NCBI RefSeq assembly: GCF_018882295.1 | Contig: NZ_JACVOR010000002.1 | Span: forward strand, 682,001-746,000 | DNA length: 64,000 nt | Source: Polynucleobacter sp. 80A-SIGWE | GTDB lineage: Bacteria; Pseudomonadota; Gammaproteobacteria; Burkholderiales; Burkholderiaceae | Direction of reading: 5' to 3' | Shown here: positions 8,357 to 16,752 of the stretch, in pieces | Position numbering within the stretch: position 1 is the first letter of the stretch | Layout: each line of letters opens with the position of its first letter | Notes under the pieces: generated by a model | What the model saw: only the letters and a program-made list of their open reading frames with translations | Told to the model about the DNA's origin: nothing | Database searches by the model: none | Translations under genes and position numbers: made by a program

Positions 8357-8794
8357 ATGCAGATAGATTGGTTAGCTTTTACACCCGGCCCCGCATTTCT
8401 CGGTGGAATGCTATTGGGTATTGCAGCAGCCTTGTATGTCATTCTGCATGGTCGCATCCTTGGTATCAGCGGAATAGTTTCTGGTCTGCTTACGCCTAAA
8501 GAGGATGATGTTAATTGGCGCTTGAGTCTCGTATTAGGATTGTTGAGCGCACCGTTTTGGGCAAGCTTGTTACTCGATTTACACGCAACAACGGTAATTG
8601 ATGCAGATTGGCTGGCCATCATCGTTGCCGGACTTCTAGTTGGCTTTGGTGCTAACTATGGTTCGGGCTGTACCAGTGGTCATGGTGTTTGTGGCTTGTC
8701 CCGTTTATCCCCAAGATCTTTGGTGGCCACTATCTCTTTTATGACTGCAGGATTTCTTACAGTCTTTGTCATTCGTCATGTGTTAGGTCTATAA
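8357..8794 (+). CDS. YeeE/YedE half-size membrane protein
   Basis: The product is 145 residues with about four predicted membrane helices. It carries the motif GSGCTSGHGVCGLSRLS near residues 97-113, with two cysteines in the family's glycine-rich turn. It is followed after only three bases by a second half-size protein in the same frame. Such pairs occur as two-gene transporters related to the full-length YeeE/YedE proteins. The pair probably forms one transporter for a sulfur compound, in addition to the full-length homologue encoded directly upstream. The substrate is unknown. Confidence 0.82.
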   Translation: MQIDWLAFTPGPAFLGGMLLGIAAALYVILHGRILGISGIVSGLLTPKEDDVNWRLSLVLGLLSAPFWASLLLDLHATTVIDADWLAIIVAGLLVGFGANYGSGCTSGHGVCGLSRLSPRSLVATISFMTAGFLTVFVIRHVLGL

Positions 8795-8797
8795 ACC

Positions 8798-9229
8798 ATG
8801 AGAAGACATTTCAATTTCTATAGTCAGTATTTGATTGGTGTTTTATTCGGTATTGGCCTGATCATTTCCGGCATGAGTAATCCCCAAAAGATTCTCAATT
8901 TTCTTGACCTTGCTGGTAATTGGGATCCATCTTTGATGTTTGTGATGGGCGGAGCAATTCTGGTTGGCTTAGGCGGCTTTTATTTGGTCTCTAAGCTTAC
9001 GGAGGCTTTTTTTGGTGGCGCTCTCCATATCCCCACCAGAAGAGATATTTCCAAGCCTCTCGTCATTGGTAGTCTGATTTTTGGTGCAGGGTGGGGTATT
9101 GCTGGATTTTGTCCTGGACCCGCAATTGTTGCTCTTGGGGCGGGTCACCTTAAGGCTTTAGTCTTTATAGTGGCGATGCTTGCTGGCATGGCTATTTGCA
9201 ACCGCTTTTTTACGGGCCACAAAAAGTAA
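8798..9229 (+). CDS. DUF6691/YedE-type half-size membrane protein
   Basis: The product is 143 residues with about four membrane helices and the motif GFCPGPAIVALG near the C-terminus, typical of the DUF6691 partner in two-part YeeE/YedE systems. It starts at ATG 8798, three bases after the stop of the preceding half and in the same frame, so the two proteins are surely translated together. The N-terminal segment QYLIGVLFGIGLIISGMSNP is characteristic of the family. It probably forms a heteromeric channel or transporter with its neighbour. Function beyond sulfur-compound transport by homology is not known. Confidence 0.83.
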   Translation: MRRHFNFYSQYLIGVLFGIGLIISGMSNPQKILNFLDLAGNWDPSLMFVMGGAILVGLGGFYLVSKLTEAFFGGALHIPTRRDISKPLVIGSLIFGAGWGIAGFCPGPAIVALGAGHLKALVFIVAMLAGMAICNRFFTGHKK

Positions 9230-9287
9230 GTCTGATTTAGAATCTAAGTAATTAGTTTTTAATACTTTTTTACTTTTTGAGGTCTAA

Positions 9288-9632
9288 ATGAGTCTTCCTA
9301 TTGCTTGCCATACCGATCAATTCGGTACGCTCGGTCAAATCGACCCAAGTCACTTAGCTGAGATCGTTAAACAGGGTTACAAAAGCGTAATCAATAATCG
9401 CCCTGATTTTGAAGGTGGCCCTGATCAACCTACTAATGCACAAATTCAGGCGCAAGCTGAAGCACTAGGCTTGAACTACGCTTATTTGCCAGTGATACCT
9501 GGTGCATTTACACAGGATCAAGTTGTTGAGATGGCGCGTTTGTTAAAAACTATGCCTGGTCCCATATTGGCCTTTTGCCGCTCAGGTGCCCGCTCTACTA
9601 ATTTGTATCAAATGGCACTACAAGTTCGTTAA
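9288..9632 (+). CDS. BLH/TIGR01244-type putative sulfurtransferase or phosphatase
   Basis: The product is 114 residues and cytosolic. It matches the beta-lactamase-hydrolase-like (BLH) family: an N-terminal GQIDPSHLAEIVKQGYKSVINNRPD segment, and the active-site loop FCRSGARST near residues 95-103. This loop is a CX5R protein-tyrosine-phosphatase/rhodanese-like P-loop with Cys96 as nucleophile. Relatives sit beside sulfide:quinone reductases, persulfide dioxygenases and YeeE transporters, so a sulfur-handling function is likely. It follows the membrane proteins by 58 bases and may receive sulfur they bring in. Phosphatase activity is the main alternative. Confidence 0.8.
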   Translation: MSLPIACHTDQFGTLGQIDPSHLAEIVKQGYKSVINNRPDFEGGPDQPTNAQIQAQAEALGLNYAYLPVIPGAFTQDQVVEMARLLKTMPGPILAFCRSGARSTNLYQMALQVR

Positions 9633-9649
9633 TCTTTCATTAAGAACTT

Positions 9650-10069
9650 ATGCGCATTGAGATTCCGGAAGAGAAAAAGTTTGTTCATCAAATGAACATG
9701 CCAATTCGTTGGGGGGACATGGACGCATTTGGTCACGTCAATAATACGGTGTACTTTCGTTACATGGAGCAGGCTAGGGTGGAGTGGATCACTTCCCTTG
9801 GTTATAGCGTTGCCCCTGGCGATGAATCTATGTTGATGATGAATGGTTTTTGTAATTTTCATCAACAGCTTTCTTATCCTGGCGAGCTGATACTAAAGAC
9901 GTATATCGGCAATATTGGACGATCAAGCTTAGATGTCTACACAACTATGGCGTTGACCACTGAACCCGATACGATGGCTGCGGTTGGCGGCGCTACTATG
10001 GTGTGGGTGGATTTGAAGACCGGTAAATCATCACCTTGGCCAGATCACGTGATCAATAAGCTGCGCTAG
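9650..10069 (+). CDS. Acyl-CoA thioesterase, 4HBT (YbgC-like) hotdog family
   Basis: The product is 139 residues, the usual length for a single hotdog domain. The motif WGDMDAFGHVNNTVYFRYMEQARVEW near residues 20-45 contains the Asp and the HVNN signature of the 4-hydroxybenzoyl-CoA thioesterase group. It should hydrolyse acyl-CoA thioesters in the cytosol; chain specificity cannot be read from sequence. It begins 17 bases after the BLH gene and ends 8 bases before mnmH, so it may be carried on the same message as both. Confidence 0.88.
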   Translation: MRIEIPEEKKFVHQMNMPIRWGDMDAFGHVNNTVYFRYMEQARVEWITSLGYSVAPGDESMLMMNGFCNFHQQLSYPGELILKTYIGNIGRSSLDVYTTMALTTEPDTMAAVGGATMVWVDLKTGKSSPWPDHVINKLR

Positions 10070-10077
10070 GACATTAT

Positions 10078-11151
10078 TTGCAACCTAGCAATCCACATAT
10101 TCTTAGCATTGATAAATTAGCATCTTCTTTAAATGAGTTTGATGCCATTATTGATGTTCGCTCACCAGCTGAATTTGCTTTAGATCATATTCCTGGCGCC
10201 ATTAATCTGCCCGTATTGAATAATGAAGAGCGCATTGAGATCGGCACTCTTTACAAGCAAGTATCGCCATTTGCCGCTAAGAAATTAGGCGCAGCCTATG
10301 TCTCTCGCAATATTGCCAATCATTTAGAAAATTCTTTGATCGATTTTCCGAGAGAGTGGCGTCCTTTGATTTATTGCTGGCGTGGTGGTGAGCGTAGCGG
10401 CGCCTTTACCCATATCCTCAATCGTATTGGCTGGAAAGCCATGCAGCTACAAAGCGGATATCAAGGATTTCGTCGCGTTGTGATTGATGGGCTTGATCAG
10501 GCTGCTAAAGATTTTTCTTTTCAAGTGATTGCCGGAATGACTGGTAGCGGGAAGACTCGCATCCTCCAGGAAATTGGTTTGCTTGGGCAGCAAATACTTG
10601 ATCTCGAGGGTTTGGCTATTCACCGCGGTTCAGTTCTTGGTAATGAGCCGAACATTGAGCAGCCTTCACAAAAAGGTTTTGAAACTAATCTGTGGAATGC
10701 GCTAAATAAACTGGACCCAAGCAAGATTGTCTTTGTAGAGTCTGAAAGTAAAAAGGTGGGTGGCTTACATATTCCGGATCCATTAATGGAGCGGATTCGT
10801 GGGGGTCAATGCATTGAACTTCGTTCAAGTACCGCTACGCGTGTTTCATGGCTTCTGCGTGAGTACCGACATTTTTTATCTAATCCCGATAGCTTTAAGC
10901 AAAAGCTTGGCTTGTTAACATCGCGTTATGGCAAGGTTCAAATTGCCAAATGGCATGAGGCGATTGATGGGGGAGATTTTGAGAGTTTGGTTGAAGAGTT
11001 ATTGGTGATGCATTACGACCCATCGTACCAATCTTCAATCGTTCGTAACTTTCCGAGCTATCGCGAAGATCACTTCGCACAACTTGAAAATGATAGTGAT
11101 GAAGCTTTTGCAAAAACTGCAAAAGACCTCATCACCAAACTTGGTCTTTAA
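10078..11151 (+). CDS. mnmH: tRNA 2-selenouridine/geranyl-2-thiouridine synthase
   Basis: The product is 357 residues. It has an N-terminal rhodanese domain with IDVRSPAEF near 25-33 and the catalytic Cys100 in [11 protein letters not shown], then a P-loop domain with GMTGSGKT at 153-160. This is MnmH/SelU (YbbB), which geranylates and selenates 2-thiouridine at the tRNA wobble position using selenophosphate. The start is probably TTG at 10078, since no ATG or GTG precedes the conserved rhodanese segment and the reading begins 8 bases after the upstream stop. Its stop codon overlaps that of the convergent gcdH gene (TTAA at 11148-11151). The selenophosphate synthetase gene is not in this window. 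Confidence 0.93.
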   Translation: MQPSNPHILSIDKLASSLNEFDAIIDVRSPAEFALDHIPGAINLPVLNNEERIEIGTLYKQVSPFAAKKLGAAYVSRNIANHLENSLIDFPREWRPLIYCWRGGERSGAFTHILNRIGWKAMQLQSGYQGFRRVVIDGLDQAAKDFSFQVIAGMTGSGKTRILQEIGLLGQQILDLEGLAIHRGSVLGNEPNIEQPSQKGFETNLWNALNKLDPSKIVFVESESKKVGGLHIPDPLMERIRGGQCIELRSSTATRVSWLLREYRHFLSNPDSFKQKLGLLTSRYGKVQIAKWHEAIDGGDFESLVEELLVMHYDPSYQSSIVRNFPSYREDHFAQLENDSDEAFAKTAKDLITKLGL

Positions 11152-12326
11152 CTAAAAGCCTGAATTCCAGTTTGTGCACGACCCAAAATCAGGGCGTGAA
11201 TATCGTGCGTACCTTCATAGGTGTTGACGACTTCCAGATTGAGCATATGACGCACTACGCCATATTCATCTGAGATACCGTTCCCACCATGCATATCCCT
11301 AGCTAAGCGAGCCACATCCAAGGATTTTCCGCAGGAGTTACGCTTCATCATAGAAGTAATTTCTGGAGCGGCGATTCCCTCATCTTTCATGCGGCCTAAA
11401 CGTAGGCATCCTTGAAGAGCTAGTGTGATTTCAGTTTGCATGTCAGCAAGTTTTTTCTGGATCAGCTGATTGGCGGCGAGAGGACGATCAAATTGCTTGC
11501 GATCCATCGTGTACTGACGTGCGGCATACCAACACCACTCAGCAGCACCAAGGGTGCCCCAGGCGATGCCATAACGTGCTGAGTTCAGACAAGTGAACGG
11601 GCCTTTGAGGCCAGTAATTTCTGGGAATTCATTTTCTGCTGGAACAAATACTTCATCCATCACGATTTCACCAGTAATAGAGGCGCGTAGACCCATCTTG
11701 CCGCTGATCTTGGGTGCAGATAGACCCTTCATACCTTTTTCTAAGATAAAGCCTCTAATCAAGCCCTCATCGTTTTTCGCCCACACAACAAATACATCTG
11801 CAATTGGGGAGTTGGAGATCCACATCTTCGAGCCGGTGAGCGAGAATCCGCCCGGAACTTTTTTGGCTCTGGTGATCATTCCGCCTGCATCTGAACCATA
11901 GTTAGGTTCGGTCAAACCGAAACAACCAATCCATTCACCGGTAGCTAACTTTGGGAGGTATTTCTGTTTCTGAGCTTCGCTACCAAATTCATTGATAGGC
12001 ACCATGACTAAGGAGGACTGCACACTCATCATGGAGCGGTAACCAGAATCCACGCGCTCAATTTCACGAGCGATTAAGCCATAAGAAACGTAATTGAGGT
12101 TTGCGCCACCGTATTGTTCGGGAATAGTGATTCCCAAAAGACCTAACTCACCCATTTCACGGAAGATGGAAGGATCAGTTGTTTCGTTACGATAGGCATC
12201 ATGAATGCGCGGCATGAGACGGCCTTGAGCATACTCAGCGGCAGCATCACGCACCATGCGCTCATCCTCTGTCAGCTGGGTGTCGAGGAGTAGGGGGTCT
12301 GCCCAGTTAAAACTAGCTTTACTCAT
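11148..12326 (-). CDS. gcdH: Glutaryl-CoA dehydrogenase (acyl-CoA dehydrogenase family)
   Basis: The product is 392 residues, full length. It shows the acyl-CoA dehydrogenase signatures [16 protein letters not shown] and KMWISNSP in the flavin-binding middle domain, and the C-terminal motif [10 protein letters not shown], where Glu371 is the catalytic base. The pattern [23 protein letters not shown] N-terminus and the [15 protein letters not shown] tail fit glutaryl-CoA dehydrogenases, which convert glutaryl-CoA to crotonyl-CoA in lysine and tryptophan breakdown. Another acyl-CoA specificity cannot be excluded. It is transcribed alone, convergent with mnmH and divergent from the queuosine transporter gene. 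Confidence 0.88.
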   Translation of the reverse strand: MSKASFNWADPLLLDTQLTEDERMVRDAAAEYAQGRLMPRIHDAYRNETTDPSIFREMGELGLLGITIPEQYGGANLNYVSYGLIAREIERVDSGYRSMMSVQSSLVMVPINEFGSEAQKQKYLPKLATGEWIGCFGLTEPNYGSDAGGMITRAKKVPGGFSLTGSKMWISNSPIADVFVVWAKNDEGLIRGFILEKGMKGLSAPKISGKMGLRASITGEIVMDEVFVPAENEFPEITGLKGPFTCLNSARYGIAWGTLGAAEWCWYAARQYTMDRKQFDRPLAANQLIQKKLADMQTEITLALQGCLRLGRMKDEGIAAPEITSMMKRNSCGKSLDVARLARDMHGGNGISDEYGVVRHMLNLEVVNTYEGTHDIHALILGRAQTGIQAFS

Positions 12327-12421
12327 GATTCTTAGTCGTCCTATCTTAGTCTTTGGTATGCACCCTGTGAATTTTCAGGAATGCAGATATTCTTGTTTCT
12401 ATTATCCATTTTTCTAGCCTT

Positions 12422-13132
12422 ATGGACGCACCTAGACGTCACCATCGTTACTACGACCTGATATTGGCAGCCTTTGTCGTAGCCCTGCTGTGCTCCAACT
12501 TTATTGGCGCCGGTAAGGCTGCATCTTTAGATCTTCCATATTTTGGCAATGTGACCTTTGGGGCTGGGATTCTCTTTTTCCCGATTGCCTATTTCTTTGG
12601 CGACATTTTGACCGAAGTGTATGGCTATGCCTATGATCGCCGTGCAGTTTGGGCTGGTTTTACGGCTTTGGCCTTTGCAGCCATCATGGCTCAACTAGTC
12701 ATTGCTTTGCCTGTAGCACCTGGATCCTATATGGCTAATTACCAGCAGGGCATGGAAACGGTCTTTGGTAATTCGTGGCGAGTTGCCCTTGCCTCAATGA
12801 TTGCTTTTTGGTGCGGTAGTTTTGTTAACAGCTATACCCTCGCCAAAATGAAGATTTTGACCCAGGGGCGCTATCTGTGGATGCGTACGATCGGGTCTAC
12901 AGCCAGCGGGGAACTGGTGGATTCATCGCTCTTCTATATGCTGGCTTTTTACGGCCTCTGGCCCTTGAATGAGGTTCTGGCTGTCGCAGCCTCTCAATAT
13001 GTCCTGAAGACCGCCTGGGAGGTTCTAGCAACTCCTTTAACGTATTGGGTAGTGGGTTTTCTGAAGCGCAAGGAAAATCAGGATCACTATGACGTTCATA
13101 CCGATTTCACGCCATTTAAGCTAAAAGTCTAA
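12422..13132 (+). CDS. yhhQ: Queuosine precursor transporter (YhhQ/VUT family)
   Basis: The product is 236 residues with about six membrane helices. The family motif FPIAYFFGDILTEVYGYAYDRR lies at roughly residues 57-78, and WLRTIGST-like and SGELVDSSLFY elements follow in the second half. YhhQ imports the queuosine precursors preQ0/preQ1 for the modification of GUN anticodon tRNAs. No preQ1 riboswitch is evident in the 95 bases upstream. Two competing hairpins follow the gene, before the ABC-F ATPase. Confidence 0.9.
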   Translation: MDAPRRHHRYYDLILAAFVVALLCSNFIGAGKAASLDLPYFGNVTFGAGILFFPIAYFFGDILTEVYGYAYDRRAVWAGFTALAFAAIMAQLVIALPVAPGSYMANYQQGMETVFGNSWRVALASMIAFWCGSFVNSYTLAKMKILTQGRYLWMRTIGSTASGELVDSSLFYMLAFYGLWPLNEVLAVAASQYVLKTAWEVLATPLTYWVVGFLKRKENQDHYDVHTDFTPFKLKV

Positions 13133-13135
13133 TTT

Positions 13136-13170
13136 ACGGCTTTTTTAGGCGCAAGCCGTTAAAATAACGG
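13136..13170 (+). promoter_or_regulatory. Two mutually exclusive hairpins in the leader of the ABC-F gene
   Basis: ACGGCTT (13136-13142) can pair with AAGCCGT (13153-13159). Alternatively CCGTTA (13156-13161) can pair with TAACGG (13165-13170) over an AAA loop, followed by TCTTTG. The two stems share CCGT (13156-13159), so only one can form at a time. This looks like a weak terminator of yhhQ or an attenuator ahead of the ABC-F gene. Confidence 0.45.
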
Positions 13171-13234
13171 TCTTTGATGCAAAACCTGCATCCGCACCCT
13201 CGTATTTGACCTATCAGAAAGTAAGAACACATCC

Positions 13235-14842
13235 GTGCTGTCAGCATCTAATATCACTATGCAGTTTGGGGCAAAACCCCTGTTTGAAAACATCTCCGTA
13301 AAGTTTGGCGGCGGTAATCGCTATGGCCTGATTGGCGCTAACGGTTGCGGTAAATCCACCTTCATGAAGATTTTGGGTGGAGAGCTTGAGCCAACCAGCG
13401 GAAACGTGAGCTTAGATCCTGGTATTCGCTTGGGTAAATTGCGCCAAGACCAGTTTGCGTATGAAGATGTTCGCGTACTTGATGTGGTGATGATGGGTCA
13501 CGAAGAGATGTGGAAAGCCGCAGCTGAACGCGATGCTATCTACGCTAATGCAGATGCGACCGATGAAGATTACATGAAGGCTGCTGAGCTCGAAGGTAAG
13601 TATGCAGAATACGGCGGCTATACCGCAGAGGCAAAAGCAGGGGAGTTGTTGTTAGGTATTGGCATTCCAATTGAGCAACACAATGGCCCAATGAGTGCTG
13701 TAGCCCCAGGTTGGAAGTTGCGCGTATTGTTAGCGCAAGCCTTGTTCTCTGATCCAGATGTGCTCCTTTTAGATGAGCCAACCAATAACTTGGATATTCA
13801 CTCCATTCATTGGCTCGAGGACATTCTGAATCAAATTAAGAGCACGATTGTCATCATCTCCCATGATCGTCACTTCCTTAATGAAGTATGCACGCATATG
13901 GCTGACATGGACTTTGGAACACTGAAGGTATATCCAGGCAATTACGACTCCTACATGCTGGCCTCCGTTCAAGCAAGAACACAGCAACTCAGCAATAACG
14001 TTAAAGCTAAAGAAAAAATTGCTGAATTAGCGGCTTTCGTAGCACGATTCTCTGCAAATGCATCGAAGGCGCGTCAAGCCACTTCACGTCAAAAGCAGTT
14101 AGAGAAAATTGAGATTGTTGAAGTAAAGCCGTCTTCACGCCAGAATCCATTTATTCGCTTTGATTCTGAGAAGAAGTTGCACAACATGGCTGTTGAGTGC
14201 AATGCACTGACTAAAGCCTATGACCGCACCATCTTCAAAAACTTTAAGCTAGGTGTTCGTGCCGGTGAAAAGATTGCCATCATTGGTCAAAACGGCGCAG
14301 GTAAGACAACACTATTAAAAACTATCTTGAGCAAACGCTTTGATGGAATTGCCGCTGATAGTGGTGATGTCAAGTGGGCAGAAAATGCCTCTGTGGGCGT
14401 GATGCCTCAGGACAATACCGAGATGTTCGCAAAAGACGAATTGCTCATGGACTGGATGAATAACTGGCGCAATACAGGTGACGATGATCAAGTAATTCGT
14501 GGCACTTTAGGTCGTTTGCTTTTCTCTGGCGATGATATTGGCAAGTCCGTCAAAGTGTTATCTGGTGGCGAGAAGGGCAGAATGATTTGGGGCAAATTGA
14601 TGCTTCAAAAATATAACGTTCTTGCAATGGACGAGCCAACCAACCACATGGATATGGAATCGATTGAGAGCTTGCAGATCGCTCTTGAGAAATACGAAGG
14701 CACTTTAATTTTCGTATCCCATGATCGCGAGTTTGTTTCCGCTTTGGCTAATCGCATCCTCGAAGTGAAGATGGATGGAACAATTGCTGACTACTCCGGA
14801 ACTTATGAAGAGTATTTGCGTAGCCAAGCTTTAGCTGGCTAA
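13235..14842 (+). CDS. ybiT: ABC-F family ATPase, YbiT type
   Basis: The product is 535 residues from a GTG start. It contains two ABC domains and no membrane segment. The first has GANGCGKST and [11 protein letters not shown] with a degenerate signature ([18 protein letters not shown]); the second has [18 protein letters not shown] and [12 protein letters not shown] charged linker with many lysines joins them near residues 245-305, as in ABC-F translation factors. These proteins bind the ribosomal E site and relieve stalled or slow translation. The close match of domain layout and lengths points to the YbiT subgroup. Its stop codon overlaps the stop of the convergent DUF1289 gene. Confidence 0.92.
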   Translation: MLSASNITMQFGAKPLFENISVKFGGGNRYGLIGANGCGKSTFMKILGGELEPTSGNVSLDPGIRLGKLRQDQFAYEDVRVLDVVMMGHEEMWKAAAERDAIYANADATDEDYMKAAELEGKYAEYGGYTAEAKAGELLLGIGIPIEQHNGPMSAVAPGWKLRVLLAQALFSDPDVLLLDEPTNNLDIHSIHWLEDILNQIKSTIVIISHDRHFLNEVCTHMADMDFGTLKVYPGNYDSYMLASVQARTQQLSNNVKAKEKIAELAAFVARFSANASKARQATSRQKQLEKIEIVEVKPSSRQNPFIRFDSEKKLHNMAVECNALTKAYDRTIFKNFKLGVRAGEKIAIIGQNGAGKTTLLKTILSKRFDGIAADSGDVKWAENASVGVMPQDNTEMFAKDELLMDWMNNWRNTGDDDQVIRGTLGRLLFSGDDIGKSVKVLSGGEKGRMIWGKLMLQKYNVLAMDEPTNHMDMESIESLQIALEKYEGTLIFVSHDREFVSALANRILEVKMDGTIADYSGTYEEYLRSQALAG

Positions 14843-15093
14843 GTATTCTCTTTGGCTTGACGTTGGAATCGCATTGCAGTGCCATCGGCACGGATGCGTT
14901 TCCAGACTGAATCTTTTTCTTCCTGACTAAAAAATACCCAATTACTGACCTCGCCTAGAGTGCGACCACAGCCCTGACAGATTTCGTCATACAGAGTTGT
15001 GCAAACTCCAATGCAGGGTGAGTCAGAGGCATCGTCACCAACCGCTAAGGAATTGGCTCCTGATTGCTCCGGTGAGTTGTTGGATGAAGTCAT
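14839..15093 (-). CDS. DUF1289 domain protein
   Basis: The product is 84 residues with the DUF1289 signature: [21 protein letters not shown] (roughly residues 26-46), four cysteines in a zinc-ribbon-like spacing, then W-x-F-x-x-x-E-K near the end. The family is common and uncharacterised; a metal site is suggested by the cysteines. The gene overlaps the end of the upstream N-acyltransferase-like gene by 4 bases (15090-15093), so the two are translationally coupled. It shares stop bases with ybiT on the other strand. Confidence 0.88.
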   Translation of the reverse strand: MTSSNNSPEQSGANSLAVGDDASDSPCIGVCTTLYDEICQGCGRTLGEVSNWVFFSQEEKDSVWKRIRADGTAMRFQRQAKENT

Positions 15094-16262
15094 GGCAGTA
15101 CTTTAGACGATTTCAGGGGAATGTGTTGCTCAAGCTCATCAACATACGCTGCCATACCCTCATGTTCACGCTCTAAGAAGCGCTTCACCGCATTGGAGAA
15201 ACCTGGATCTTCAATCCAATGGGCGGATTGAAGGGTGGTTGGTAAAAATCCTCTGGCCATCTTGTGCTCGCCCTGAGCACCACCTTCAAATATCTCAATA
15301 CCTTCTTTGATGCAATATTCAATCGCCTGGTAATAAGCCAATTCAAAATGTAGACATGGAATATGCTCAATAGCGCCCCAGTAGCGACCATATGCTTTTG
15401 AAGTCAATCGATCCACTACAAGCAATGATGATGCTATGGCTTTGCCATTCTGTGAAGCAATGATGAGATGGAAATTCTCAGGCATGCTGCTACCAAGCAA
15501 CTGAATGCATTCTTCCGTCAAGTATGGTGAAGAGCGGTGCTCGATATAGGTGTTTTCATAGCAGCGATAAAAGAAGGTCCAATCATCAGGAGTTGCAATC
15601 GATCCGGGAACATGGCGATAGCTAATCTGATGATTCTCTACAGCAGCACGTTCTCGCCGAATATTCTTACGGCGCTTCATCGTTAAGTCGGCAAGAAATT
15701 GCTCAAAATCTTGGTACCCAGCGTTATGCCAATGGAATTGAACAGAATCGCGGAGCATGAATCCTAGCTTCTTGAGTGCATCGAGTTCGCTAGCCTCTGG
15801 GAAAAGAACATGTGCAGAGGAGAGCGCATTTTGCTTTACTAGCGTTTTCAAGCCCGAGACTAAGGTATGTTGAATAGCCCTTTTATCTGCACTTGCTGAC
15901 ACAAGAAGTCTTGGTCCGCGAACGGGTGTAAATGGAATTGCAGATAGCGCTTTTGGGAAATAAGACATACCGTTCTGTTCATAAGCCTGAGCCCATGCCC
16001 AGTCAAAAACAAATTCACCATAGGAGTGTTGCTTGAGATAGAGGGGCATTGCCCCAAGAAGTCTTGAGTTTGAATCCTCGACTATGAGATGGGCTACTTG
16101 CCAGCCGGTATTACCCCCTACACATCCAGTTAGCTCTAAAGTATTTAGGAACGCATACTTTAAGAATGGTCCAGCATCAGGCGAAAGTAATGCATTCCAG
16201 TCAGCCTCAGCAATTTCTGAAAGGCTTTGAATTATCCGAAGTTGGATGGCATCTTGGTTCAA
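15090..16262 (-). CDS. GNAT/FemAB-like N-acyltransferase (DUF482, COG3146 family)
   Basis: The product is 390 residues. It fits the DUF482/COG3146 family: HLIVEDSN-like core near the N-terminus, FDWAWAQAYEQNG, the basic motif MKRRKNIRRER in the middle, and FYRCYENTYIEH in the second GNAT-like half. Members are predicted acyl- or aminoacyl-transferases of unknown substrate, sometimes annotated as peptidogalycan biosynthesis proteins. The gene lies 14 bases after gloA and overlaps the DUF1289 gene. There is no signal peptide or membrane segment. The biochemical role cannot be stated. Confidence 0.85.
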   Translation of the reverse strand: MNQDAIQLRIIQSLSEIAEADWNALLSPDAGPFLKYAFLNTLELTGCVGGNTGWQVAHLIVEDSNSRLLGAMPLYLKQHSYGEFVFDWAWAQAYEQNGMSYFPKALSAIPFTPVRGPRLLVSASADKRAIQHTLVSGLKTLVKQNALSSAHVLFPEASELDALKKLGFMLRDSVQFHWHNAGYQDFEQFLADLTMKRRKNIRRERAAVENHQISYRHVPGSIATPDDWTFFYRCYENTYIEHRSSPYLTEECIQLLGSSMPENFHLIIASQNGKAIASSLLVVDRLTSKAYGRYWGAIEHIPCLHFELAYYQAIEYCIKEGIEIFEGGAQGEHKMARGFLPTTLQSAHWIEDPGFSNAVKRFLEREHEGMAAYVDELEQHIPLKSSKVLP

Positions 16263-16276
16263 CGGAAGAGAAAAAA

Positions 16277-16663
16277 TCAGTCCTGAATTATCTCAATCTT
16301 GTAGCCATCTGGATCGGTAACGAATGCGATGATGGTATCCCCACCCATTACTGGACCCGCTTCGCGAGTCACATTACCGCCTGAGGCCTTGATCTTCTCG
16401 CAGGCAGCATAAGCATCAGGAACACTGATTGCAATGTGACCATAAGCAGTACCCAAGTCATAGCTATCAACACCATGGTTATAGGTCAACTCAATCTCAG
16501 ATTGCCCATCGGCATTTCCTTTGCCAAAGCCCACAAATGCCAAAGAATATTTCTGCTCTGGACGCTCGGTTGTGCGCAGCAGGTTCATTCCTAATACTTT
16601 GGTATAGAAATCAATGGATCGAGTCATATTGCCGACTCTAAGCATGGTGTGTAGGATCATCAT
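16277..16663 (-). CDS. gloA: Lactoylglutathione lyase (glyoxalase I)
   Basis: The product is 128 residues with the GloA pattern: [23 protein letters not shown] at the N-terminus, IELTYNHG in the middle, [10 protein letters not shown], and [11 protein letters not shown] at the C-terminus. The metal ligands are His5, the Glu in IELTYN, the His in YGHIA and the Glu in KIEII. It converts the methylglyoxal-glutathione hemithioacetal into S-lactoylglutathione. Two adjacent Met codons begin the frame and either may be used. It leads a small unit with the GNAT-like and DUF1289 genes. Confidence 0.93.
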   Translation of the reverse strand: MMILHTMLRVGNMTRSIDFYTKVLGMNLLRTTERPEQKYSLAFVGFGKGNADGQSEIELTYNHGVDSYDLGTAYGHIAISVPDAYAACEKIKASGGNVTREAGPVMGGDTIIAFVTDPDGYKIEIIQD

Positions 16664-16704
16664 GGTTCAAATATAAAGGTAAATGTAGTTTCCCGTTGGG
16701 CATG

Positions 16705-16731
16705 AAAAAACCCAGGGGTTGGCCTGGGTTT
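16705..16731 (-). terminator. Intrinsic terminator after ppiC
   Basis: On the minus strand the 9-bp stem AAACCCAGG/CCTGGGTTT (16723-16731 with 16708-16716) with a six-base loop runs directly into a T tract complementary to A 16705-16710. It lies 22 bases past the ppiC stop and closes the selO-to-ppiC unit. Confidence 0.85.
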
Positions 16732-16752
16732 GTTAGCTAGAGCGGCTTTGCT

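Noticed and set aside
8357..9229. The two half-size YeeE/YedE genes lie in the same frame separated by one stop and could be one gene broken by a nonsense mutation.
   Set aside because: Each half has its own ATG, full family motifs and normal length, and the two halves belong to distinct known families that occur as separate adjacent genes elsewhere.
12327..12421. Possible preQ1 riboswitch upstream of the queuosine-precursor transporter.
   Set aside because: No match to the preQ1 aptamer pattern was found in the 95 bases, on either strand.
13235..14842. The ABC-F ATPase as part of a transporter.
   Set aside because: There is no membrane domain or permease neighbour; the two fused ABC domains with a charged linker are typical of ABC-F translation factors.
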